Assembly (NCBI RefSeq): GCF_014635665.1
Contig: NZ_BMDG01000015.1
Location: 1-64,000, forward strand
DNA: 64,000 bases
Reading direction: 5' to 3'
Origin: Isoptericola cucumis
GTDB taxonomy: Bacteria > Actinomycetota > Actinomycetes > Actinomycetales > Cellulomonadaceae
The first letter of the stretch is position 1; each line of letters opens with the position of its first letter. Below the pieces are notes generated by a model that did not search any database, was not told where the DNA came from, and was given only the letters and a program-made list of their open reading frames with translations. Both the position numbers and the translations under genes were made by a program. Positions 1-7,700 of the stretch are shown here, one piece after another.

Positions 1-281
1 GAAAGCTCCTCAGCTCATCAGTGGTTCGGCCGGCCCCCTACGGCCGATCCGTCGTCCGCGACGACCCTAGCGGGCGCCCCGAGCACTCGTCGATGGGGAG
101 TCCTCCCCATCCGCCGTGATACGTGATCCCGACGACGGGCTCCCAGGAGCCTGGGCCAGGCCGGCGGGGACAGCGAGGGATGCGACGCGCGACGTCCGCT
201 GCGTCGTTCGACGAACTCCCGTAGTGTGCGGGCGTCATCGCCCACGAAGCCCGCTGCCGGGCCGAACGAGGAGAACCACCG
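1..281. other. Left-edge intergenic region
   Basis: No gene is supported here. On the minus strand a GAGGAG ribosome-binding site (complement of 7-12) ends 6 bases from the window edge, so a minus-strand gene probably starts just outside the window. Its likely promoter (64-111) is described separately. The rest is the 5' region of the small plus-strand gene at 282, including a possible TAGTGT -10 box near 225. Confidence 0.5.
64..111 (-). promoter_or_regulatory. Promoter with ATGGGGA-N4-TCCCCAT operator (copy 1)
   Basis: The sequence shows an 18-bp palindrome ATGGGGA-GTCC-TCCCCAT at 93-110, extended by one G-C pair to 92-111. Reading leftward, exactly 23 nt separate it from TAGGGT (69-64), a good actinobacterial -10 box. 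A Shine-Dalgarno lies about 55 nt further on at the window edge. The same palindrome and the same 23-nt spacing recur before the WXG100-like gene, which argues for a shared regulator bound just upstream of the -35 position. The regulator is unknown. Confidence 0.6.
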
Positions 282-533
282 ATGCCCACGCCCCGGAACG
301 GGTCGAGCCCGGCCCGCAGGAAGAAGATCGAGACCCCGGTCCTGGCCGCCACGCTCGTGTGCCTCGTCCTCGCGGGCGTCGGCGCCGTCGCCGGGTTCGA
401 GGTCCTCGGCGGTCTCGGCCCCGTCCCGGTCCTCATCGTCCTGATCGTGCTGGTGTTCGCCGTCGGGGCCGTGATGACGGTCCGACGGATCACCGCCCTC
501 CGGTCGCCGGCTCCCGGCCCGTCGAAGGACTGA
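282..533 (+). CDS. Small two-helix membrane protein, unknown function
   Basis: An 83-residue protein starting at ATG 282 after GAGGAGA at 268-274. It has a short basic N-terminus (RRKK near residue 13), two hydrophobic segments at about residues 20-42 and 45-67, and a short cytoplasmic-looking tail. I recognise no family. Its third-codon positions are GC-rich as expected for a real gene here. It is the only plus-strand gene in the secretion block and converges on the next gene, with a hairpin between the two stops. Membrane location is an inference from hydrophobicity. Confidence 0.6.
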   Translation: MPTPRNGSSPARRKKIETPVLAATLVCLVLAGVGAVAGFEVLGGLGPVPVLIVLIVLVFAVGAVMTVRRITALRSPAPGPSKD

Positions 534-536
534 GCA

Positions 537-553
537 GTCCCGCCGGACGGGAC
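537..553. terminator. Hairpin between convergent genes
   Basis: GTCCCG (537-542) and CGGGAC (548-553) form a 6-bp GC-rich stem with a 5-nt loop in the 43-bp gap between two convergent stops. There is no T-run, as is common in high-GC actinobacteria. It could serve both directions. Confidence 0.4.
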
Positions 554-576
554 GACAGCAGTCGCCCCGCGTCGCC

Positions 577-1383
577 TCAGCGGCCGGACGAACGCCGGAG
601 CCTCGCGTCCCGACGGGCGGTCAGCTCGGCCCGCCGCGCCTTGCGCTCGCTCGGGCTCAGGTCGGTGACCGACCCGCGCTCGGTGGTCGCCGGCTCGCCG
701 TCGAACCGGCGTCGCCACGCACGGCGACCGAGCACGACGCTCCAGGCGACGAGCGCAGCGGCCACGACCAGCAGCACCACCCGCGCGCCCGCGGGGACGT
801 CGCGCGCCAGGCCCACGAGCGCGAGCAGCCACCCTCCCCCGGCAGGGAGCATCGCCAGGAACATGTGTCCGTCCGGCAGCCAGCCGGACACGTAGAACCG
901 CATGAGGAACCGCGTGACCGCGGACTCCCGGACCGGCTGGAGCGACAGCGCGACCCCGCCGACGGTCGGCAGGCCGATCGTCCGACCCCGGCCCACCCGC
1001 GTGGTCCTCGACAGCCGTTCCTGCGCGAACCCCGGGCTCAGCGAGCGCCCCACATAGACGTAGGAGAGCAACGCCAGGGGCCAGCTCGCCGCCGGCAGGT
1101 ACCACAGGACCCCTGGCCCCCACAGCACCACGACCAGGGGGATCACCAGCAGGAACGCGACCATCTCGGACGGCTGCTCGACGAGGCCCGCCCAGATCCC
1201 GCCCAGCTCCATGGTCCCGTCGACGGCGACGAACACGAGGATCCCCGGCCCGAGCCCGAGGACGACGAGCGCGATCACGGTCCAGACGAGGCCGACCAGG
1301 AGATACCCGAACGGTCGCAGGACGCGCGCGGCCGTCCCCGGCGGGCGCGGCGTGTCGTCGGCCTTCGCGGGCGCGGAGGTCAC
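577..1383 (-). CDS. Multi-pass membrane protein, unknown function
   Basis: A 268-residue protein, GTG start at 1383 overlapping the upstream stop as GTGA, so probably translationally coupled. Hydrophobic segments occur near residues 25-55, 72-88, 92-112 and 170-215, with a basic C-terminal tail ending in several RR pairs. I do not recognise the family. It is the last gene of the run that starts with the WXG100-like gene at 4573, which suggests a membrane role connected to the type VII system, but nothing in the sequence proves it. Confidence 0.6.
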   Translation of the reverse strand: MTSAPAKADDTPRPPGTAARVLRPFGYLLVGLVWTVIALVVLGLGPGILVFVAVDGTMELGGIWAGLVEQPSEMVAFLLVIPLVVVLWGPGVLWYLPAASWPLALLSYVYVGRSLSPGFAQERLSRTTRVGRGRTIGLPTVGGVALSLQPVRESAVTRFLMRFYVSGWLPDGHMFLAMLPAGGGWLLALVGLARDVPAGARVVLLVVAAALVAWSVVLGRRAWRRRFDGEPATTERGSVTDLSPSERKARRAELTARRDARLRRSSGR

Positions 1384-2066
1384 ATCGCCGCCCGCGCCGG
1401 CCCTGCCGCGGGGTCGCCCGCCCCGGGGGCGGCGTCCGCGACCGCCTGCTGCCCCTCCTGCTCCTCGCCGTCCTGCTCCATGAACGTGATCGAGTCGAGG
1501 ATCTCGTCGAAGAGCGTCGCGAAGGGCTCGGCAGACGGGATGCCCGGGACGTTCACCCGCGCCATCAGGAGCCTCGACCCGTCCGGATAGGGGATGTGGT
1601 ACTCGAGGCGCATGGTCAGCACGTCGTCACCCTCGCCCGTGCTCCCCTGGGTCATCTCCACCACCCGCGCGACGGGGCCGTTGCGCTGGGGCTCGACCTC
1701 ACCCGTCGGGAATCCGGCGCGCAACGCCGCCGCGCCGTCACCGGCGGCGCGGGCCTCCGCGGACGCCGCGGGCCACTCCTCGTCCATCGCCAGGATCACC
1801 GCGGGGAACGGGACTCCCGGGAGCAGCTCGAGGGACATCAGGTACGTGTGGACGCCCGCCGACATCGCCGCCCGGACGTTCCCCACGACCTCCTGGGTGG
1901 CCTCGCGGCGCGCGCGGGCCAGGCGGTCCGCCTTGCCGACCTGACGCCGGACGAGGCGCCGCACGTGCTCGACCGCGGTCTCCTCGTCGTCCAGCGGGAT
2001 GTTGGCCCAGGTCCCCGGCAGGACGATCCGCATCCTGCCCTCACGGAACCGCACGCTGCGTGTCAT
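1380..2066 (-). CDS. Conserved-looking soluble protein of the secretion operon, unknown function
   Basis: A 228-residue protein, ATG at 2066 overlapping the previous stop as ATGA. There is no signal peptide or membrane helix. The first 200 residues look like a mixed alpha/beta fold with a basic helix near residues 35-60 (RRLVRRQ), followed by a 25-residue Ala/Pro/Gly-rich tail. The VRFREGRMRIVLPGTW start and the ITFMEQ end of the fold resemble no family I can name. It sits between two other unknowns in the same operon. A chaperone or accessory role in type VII secretion is only a guess from position. Confidence 0.6.
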   Translation of the reverse strand: MTRSVRFREGRMRIVLPGTWANIPLDDEETAVEHVRRLVRRQVGKADRLARARREATQEVVGNVRAAMSAGVHTYLMSLELLPGVPFPAVILAMDEEWPAASAEARAAGDGAAALRAGFPTGEVEPQRNGPVARVVEMTQGSTGEGDDVLTMRLEYHIPYPDGSRLLMARVNVPGIPSAEPFATLFDEILDSITFMEQDGEEQEGQQAVADAAPGAGDPAAGPARAAM

Positions 2067-2731
2067 GCTGCCTCCAGCTCGACGGTCAGGCCTGCGAGCA
2101 GGTCGACGACCGCCTGCGGCATGTCGTCGAACACCGAGACCCCGTTGGCGATCACCGTCACCTCGAGCATGTCCGGGCTGTCGGGCGGAAAGACGCCCAG
2201 CGCGACCCGCTCCTCCAGGTGCGCGACACCGTCACCGAGGTCGGGGTCGAGGTGACCGATCATCAGGTGGGCCCCGCGGACGTCGCCCGCCGGCACCGTC
2301 GCGTCGAGGGACTGGGCGTAGACGTAGGGCGGGTCGTCCGACTCCGCGACGAGCCGATCGAGGTCCGCGGCGAACGCGTCCGCCGACAGCCCCGCCTGCG
2401 CGACGACCGTCAGCATGGCGTCGACGTCACCCGACGACGGCTGCCGCACGAGGAACGCGACCGCGAGCGCGACGATCCCGCTGGCCGACGCGGACTGCGC
2501 CACGTCCGCGATCCGCGCGGCGAGGGCCTCGACCGGGTCGGCACCCGGCTCGCCGGCCTCGTCCAGTCCGGGCACCGCGACGGCGTGCTCCGTGCCACCA
2601 CCCCGGGCGTCCGGGGGCACGAGGGCGTCCGCGGTCTCGCGGGCCCACGCCTCGACGTCGTCCAGGCCGTCCGGAACGAGGAGCCATCCCTCGTCCAGGC
2701 TCAGCTCGTACCCGGCCACCCTGCGTGTCAC
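2063..2731 (-). CDS. Soluble protein of the secretion operon, unknown function
   Basis: A 222-residue acidic protein. The start is GTG 2731, chosen because AAGGAGA (complement of 2737-2743) lies 5 nt upstream; the frame stays open further upstream but loses sensible composition. It lacks a signal peptide. The central part (about residues 60-110) is Ala-rich and probably helical, and the C-terminal half contains the beta-like stretch AHLMIGHLDPDLG. It overlaps the next gene by ATGA. No family recognised. With its two neighbours it forms a three-gene cassette behind the putative secreted protein. Confidence 0.6.
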   Translation of the reverse strand: MTRRVAGYELSLDEGWLLVPDGLDDVEAWARETADALVPPDARGGGTEHAVAVPGLDEAGEPGADPVEALAARIADVAQSASASGIVALAVAFLVRQPSSGDVDAMLTVVAQAGLSADAFAADLDRLVAESDDPPYVYAQSLDATVPAGDVRGAHLMIGHLDPDLGDGVAHLEERVALGVFPPDSPDMLEVTVIANGVSVFDDMPQAVVDLLAGLTVELEAA

Positions 2732-2813
2732 GTCGGTCTCCTTGGTTGAGGCTGCGGACCGCGACCATCCTAGGTGCGCCCCGCGAGGGCCCGGCTCCGC
2801 GCCGGGCCGCCGG

Positions 2814-4253
2814 TCAGCCGGGGTTGGGCACCCCGCCGGCCAGGCTGAGGCCGTTGCCGATGATGTTGCCGTACGGCCCGCCGAGGCCGGACGTCCCCAG
2901 GCTGACGGCCGGGCTCGACGCGTCGCCGAAGTCGCCGACCCCCAGCTCGCCCGCGAGCGAGACGCTGTTCCGCACGCCGTTGAACACCGTGATGCCGTGC
3001 CCGCCGACGGCGGCGATCGCCGACGTCCCCGCGGTGACACCGTCGATGACCATCGTGCCGTTGATGCCGGGGAGCCGGTTGTCGGCCATGTTCATGAACT
3101 TGAACATGTCGGTCACGTCGTCGTTGCCGAAGATCGTGCGCATGCCGGTGCCCGTGAACGGGTTCGGGAACATGGTCTTGAGCCCCTGTCCCACGTTCCC
3201 GCCGCGGAACAGGCCGGCGACCTGCTTGTCGGTCGCCGAGCGGATGAACGGCGACTTGAGGACCTCGGTGACCCGCTGGCCGTTCGTCTGCGCGAACACC
3301 TTGCGCGTGCTCTTGAGGGTGGCGGTGCCGAAGACGCTCTTGGCGTTCTTGGGCGACATGCGCGACGCCGTCTGCACGACCGTGCGCGCCTTGCTGTACT
3401 TCGCGAGCACGCTGATCGCCTTGCCGCCGAAGAGGGTGAGCGCGGCCAGTCCCGCTGCGCCGAGCACGCCCCACCAGGAGCCCTGGCCCCTGGCGGCCTT
3501 GAAGACCGCGTCCACGACCGCCAGGATCGCGCCCACCGCGGCGAGCACCAGCAGGATCTGACCGAGGATGGGGACCCACGACAGGAAGATCGCCAGGATG
3601 CCGGCGATGTCGCAGATGACCTTGACGACCTTGTAGATGCTGTCCCAGACCTCGCCGGCCTTGTCCCAGAAGCCGTCCTCGAGCCCGTGGACCTTGTCGC
3701 CGGACACGACCTCGTCGATCTTGTTCTTGGCGGTGGTCGCGGCGCCGTCCTTGTCGCCCTTCGCCTCGGTCCAGCGGCCCTGCCAGTGGCTCAGGCTCGA
3801 CTCGAGGCTCGACACGCGTGAGTTGGCCGACGTCAGCGTGCTGTTCGCGCTGTCGGCGTCGCCCTCCGGAGCATCCTTCGGCAGGTCGTCGACGTCGGAC
3901 TGGGCGTTGCTCGCCGTGGTGCGCGCGGACGCCAGGTCGTCCTCGAGGGACGCGATCTGGTTCGCCGCGGTCTCCGACTCGGAGATCGCCGTGTCCAGGG
4001 CCGACGCGTAGTCCACGAGGGCGTCACCGGTGTACCGGTACCGCTCGGTGGCCTTGGAGATGTCCTCCTTGACATCAGAGGCCAGGGACTTCGTCTCGTC
4101 CATCGACTCCGCGGTGGTGCTCGCGTCGTCGACGATGGCGTCGAGGGTCGTCGTGGCGCGCTCGATGGCGTCGGCGATCTCCTGGTACTTGTGGCCCTTG
4201 CTGCGGACGAGGTCGGCGTTCCCGTCCAGCTTCTGCCACTGCGTGTCACCCAT
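2814..4253 (-). CDS. Putative type VII secretion substrate: coiled-coil plus membrane-active protein
   Basis: A 479-residue protein starting at ATG 4253, 14 bp after the WXG100-like stop; GGGGGA lies 11 nt before it. Residues 1-200 are a long helical, Ala/Ser/Asp-rich region with the heptad look of LXG/WXG-type N-termini (WQKLDGNADLV at the start, SHWQGRWTEA near 185). Residues about 215-285 carry hydrophobic segments (ILAIFLSWVPILGQILLVLA). The Gly/Asn-rich C-terminal third ends in GGVPNPG and has no known enzymatic motif. Its position after a WXG100 partner and downstream of EccC suggests an exported effector or surface protein; this is inferred, not shown. No immunity gene is obvious, although the three downstream unknowns are candidates. 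Confidence 0.6.
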   Translation of the reverse strand: MGDTQWQKLDGNADLVRSKGHKYQEIADAIERATTTLDAIVDDASTTAESMDETKSLASDVKEDISKATERYRYTGDALVDYASALDTAISESETAANQIASLEDDLASARTTASNAQSDVDDLPKDAPEGDADSANSTLTSANSRVSSLESSLSHWQGRWTEAKGDKDGAATTAKNKIDEVVSGDKVHGLEDGFWDKAGEVWDSIYKVVKVICDIAGILAIFLSWVPILGQILLVLAAVGAILAVVDAVFKAARGQGSWWGVLGAAGLAALTLFGGKAISVLAKYSKARTVVQTASRMSPKNAKSVFGTATLKSTRKVFAQTNGQRVTEVLKSPFIRSATDKQVAGLFRGGNVGQGLKTMFPNPFTGTGMRTIFGNDDVTDMFKFMNMADNRLPGINGTMVIDGVTAGTSAIAAVGGHGITVFNGVRNSVSLAGELGVGDFGDASSPAVSLGTSGLGGPYGNIIGNGLSLAGGVPNPG

Positions 4254-4267
4254 GACGATGAATCCCC

Positions 4268-4573
4268 CTACTTCGCCTTCTCGGCGGCGTCTTCGAGCGC
4301 CTTCGCGAGCTCGGTGTCGACCTCGGTGAACGTGTCCGCGATCTGCTGGACGATGCCCTGCAGCTTCTTGACGTTGCCGGTCATCTCTTCGCGCTTGATC
4401 CGCCACTTGTCCGCGAAGTCGTTGACCTTGCCGGCCAGCTCGTCGTGGCCGGTCGCGTCCGCGGCGTCCTCCGCGCGGCCGTCGGCGCCCTCGAACTCGT
4501 CCTGGATCGTCTTCAGATCCTTGGCAAGAGTGCGCAGCTCTTCCATGTCGATGGACAGGTCGTACCCGGCCAC
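4268..4573 (-). CDS. Atypical WXG100-family protein (type VII secretion target/partner)
   Basis: A 101-residue, all-helical, acidic protein from GTG 4573 with GAGGGGGAG just upstream. Size and hairpin organisation fit WXG100/ESAT-6 proteins: helix 1 (residues 8-50), a turn with FADKWRIK near residues 53-60, and helix 2 (61-100). The Trp is present but the following Gly of W-x-G is replaced by Ile. No clear Y-x-x-x-D/E signal is seen at the C-terminus. It is the first gene of the operon behind the palindrome promoter, and EccC is the next gene upstream on the same strand. Most likely a chaperone/partner that targets the 479-aa protein to the EccC ATPase. Confidence 0.65.
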   Translation of the reverse strand: MAGYDLSIDMEELRTLAKDLKTIQDEFEGADGRAEDAADATGHDELAGKVNDFADKWRIKREEMTGNVKKLQGIVQQIADTFTEVDTELAKALEDAAEKAK

Positions 4574-4620
4574 AGCTCCCCCTCGTCCTCACACAGCTCG
4601 TCGTCTCGTCGCCGGGCAGC

Positions 4621-4677
4621 ACCGTAGCCGAGGGCGACCGTGCCGGTCGATGGGGAGGACTCCCCATCGACCGGCAC
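4621..4677 (-). promoter_or_regulatory. Promoter with ATGGGGA-N4-TCCCCAT operator (copy 2) inside a long inverted repeat
   Basis: ATGGGGA-GGAC-TCCCCAT lies at 4650-4667. Reading leftward, 23 nt separate it from TACGGT (4626-4621), then about 47 nt to the GTG of the WXG100-like gene. The palindrome is embedded in a much longer perfect inverted repeat: 18-nt arms (4640-4657 and 4660-4677) with a 2-nt spacer. In RNA this would be an extremely stable hairpin 31 nt past the eccC stop (4708), so the element may be both eccC terminator and operator for the next operon. Confidence 0.65.
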
Positions 4678-4707
4678 CGGTGCGGCCCGCCGGCTCAGTC
4701 CTCCGGC

Positions 4708-7700
4708 TCAGTCCTCCAGGACCAGGGGCAGCTGGACCCGGCGGTGCTTGCCCCGCGCGATCCACGCGCCCCGGCCGACGGGGAACTCGCCCTTGCCGGC
4801 GCGCGGCAGGGACGTCTTGAGGATCGTGTCGCCGTCGAGGTTCTCCGGCTGCAGGATGAGCCCGCGACGGCCGTTCTTCACCTCGCCGAGCAGCGGCCAG
4901 GTCGCGCCCCACCCGGCCGTCTCCGCCTCGGCCACGAGCAGGTGGTCGCTGTTGCGGATCGCCTTCGTGAGGTCCTGGATCGGCTTGTCCGCGGGCGACT
5001 GCAGGTACTCGTTGATGCCCTCGATGACGACCACGATGCCCGGCTCCACGTCCTCGTCCTGCACGGCGGCGAGCAGGTCGGTGGCGAGTGCCTTGACCTT
5101 CTCGACCCCGGTCGCGACGTCGGTCCAGGGCAGCTTGTCCGCGATGGCCGAGCGGCCCTGCGCGAACAGGTAGAGCCGCGCGTCGGGGTTCGCGCGCCGC
5201 ACGGCCCGCGAGATCGCGACGAGCGCGTTGCTGCGGCCCGACCCGGGCGGGCCGGCCACGACCATCGTGCCGGACGGGTCGAAACCGACCGCGTCCAGCG
5301 TGATCCCGTCCAGGCCGAGCACCGGCTGGCCCTCGAGGTGGTCCGGCAGCTCCCGGGCGCCGTACTCCGTGGGCAGCACCTGCACCTCGGGCGCGGGGCG
5401 CACCCCCGCGGACAGCATGGACTGGCCGAGCTTCTCGGTCGCCGCGGCCTGTGCGGACACCGAGGTGGTGCCGCCGATGACGGCGACCTGCACCTCGAGC
5501 CCGTCGAGGATCGCGCGCCCGTTCGGCGAGTCGGGCGTGATGATGTCGCGCGGCGCGTTGAACGCCAGGTACCCGTCGTCGGTCATCCGCAGCAGCAGGT
5601 TGCGCTGCACCATCGAGCGCACGTACGTCGGCACGGCGCCGGAGCGGTCGGCGGTGAAGATCACGTGGATCCCCAGCGCGCGGCCGTCGCTCAGGATGTC
5701 GCGGAAGACGTCGAACCACTCGGCCCGGCCCGCGCCGACCTCGAAGTCGTCCCGGAAGCCCGGGAACCCGTCGACCAGCAGCAGGATGCGCGGCACGCCG
5801 GCGCGGCCGGTGAGCTGGCGGTACTCCGTGACGCTGGAGGCGGAGACGGCGGCGAACGCCTCCCCGCGGCGCTGCAGCTCCTCGCGCAGCATCCGCATCA
5901 GCCCCACGACGCGCTCGACGTCGTCCCCGCGCGCGATCGTGCCCACGTGCGGCAGGGCGGACAGCATCCGCAGCGCGCCGGCCGCGAAGTCCAGGCCGTA
6001 CACGTGCACGGGGCCGCCGCGCGGGGTGATGCCCGCCGCCGCGGCGATGGTGCGCAGGGCCGTGCTCTTGCCCGCGCCGCCCGTGCCGTACACGCCGAGG
6101 TGCCCGTCGGTGTCGGGGTTGAAGTACAGCGGGCGCTGCGCCTGCTGCTCCGGGATGTCCGCGACGCCGACGAGCAGCTCGGTGTCGGTGCGCTGGTGCA
6201 GCCGGGTGAGGTCGTAGGCGTCGGCCATGGAGTCCAGCCACGGGCGGCGCGGCACCGGCAGCCGGCCGGCCTCGAACGCCGCCGTGATCCGGGCCACGAG
6301 GCGCTGCTGGTCGTTGGGGCCGAGGTCCACGTCCTCGTCGACCGACGCCGCCGGGTCGACCGGCTCCTCCCACTTCTCCTCGCGGCCGAAGTGCAGCCCG
6401 GCGACCTCGATCGCGGTGTTCTCCGGTGCGCGGGTGCTCCAGGCGCCCGCGTACCCGGACTGGAAGGCCTGCAGCCGGCCGGGGCCCGTCTTCACGACGC
6501 CGCGGCCCGGGATCGCCGGGTCGATGTGCGCGGCGTCCTTGATGTCGACGACGTCGCTGGAGTCGGACTCGTCCGCCATCCGCAGCGCGACGCGCAGGTT
6601 GGTGTTGGCGCGCAGGTTGTCCTTGATGACGCCGGCCGGGCGCTGGGTGGCCATGATCAGGTGGATGCCCAGCGAGCGGCCGCGCTGCGCGACGTCGACG
6701 ACGCCGTCGACGAACTCCGGCACGTCGCCCACGAGGGCGGCGAACTCGTCGATGACGATGACGAGCGCCGGCGGGGTCTCCGGGTCGCCGCGCTTCTCCA
6801 GCTCGAGCAGGTCCTTGACCTTCTTGCGGTTGAACAGGTGCTCGCGGTGGTGCAGCTCGGCGCGCAGCGACGTCAGCGCACGCAGCACCAGGTGCTGCGA
6901 CAGGTCGGTGACCAGGCCGACGCAGTGCGGGAGCTGGACGCAGTCCGCGAACGCGGAGCCGCCCTTGTAGTCGACGAAGAGGAACGTCACGCGGTCGGGG
7001 CTGTACTCCGCCGCCATGGCGAGCACCCACGCCTGCAGGAACTCCGACTTGCCGGCACCCGTCGTGCCACCCACCAGGGCGTGCGGGCCCTGGCTGCGCA
7101 GGTCGAGGTGCTGGGCGTCGAGGCCCGCCGAGCCGACGATCGCGCGCAGCGTCCCCGCCCGCTTGCGGGGCACCGGGTTGACGCGGTCGTAGACCGACAG
7201 GTTCTGCCGCCACCGCTCGAGCACCGCGGAGTGGTCCTCGAACAGGTCGTGGCCCAGCAGCGCCGGCATCGTCACGGAGCGCGGCAGGTCCGAGGAGTCG
7301 GCGATGATCGCGCCCGCGTCGAACACCGGGGCGAGGCGGCGCCCGTAGTCCAGCGCCGTCGTCGCGTCGATCTCCTCCAGCTCGAGGTCGTCCACCCAGC
7401 GCCCGAGGCGCACCATGCCGACGCGTGGGCCGTGCTCCCCCAGGTCGACGAACGTGCGGCACGCCGCCGGCAGGTACGCCGTGTCGGCGGAGATCCACAG
7501 CGGGAAGACGCCGGCGTCCGGGCCGTTCTCCGCGAGCTGCACCAGGCGGGCCCGCTCGACGTCGATGTCGTCCGAGATGATCACGACGACCGCGGGGACG
7601 GGGGACTTCGTGCCCGTCTCCGCCTTCTTGCCGCCCACCTCGGCGCCCCGCTCGAGGGCGGCGTCGTCCTCGTCGATCGCCCCGCGGCGCTGCGCACCGC

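Noticed and set aside
93-110. Reading the ATGGGGA palindrome as a DosR/DevR box
   Set aside because: The DosR consensus has GGGAC half-sites with A/T in the middle. Here the half-site is ATGGGGA with a variable 4-nt centre, and no redox or dormancy genes are linked.
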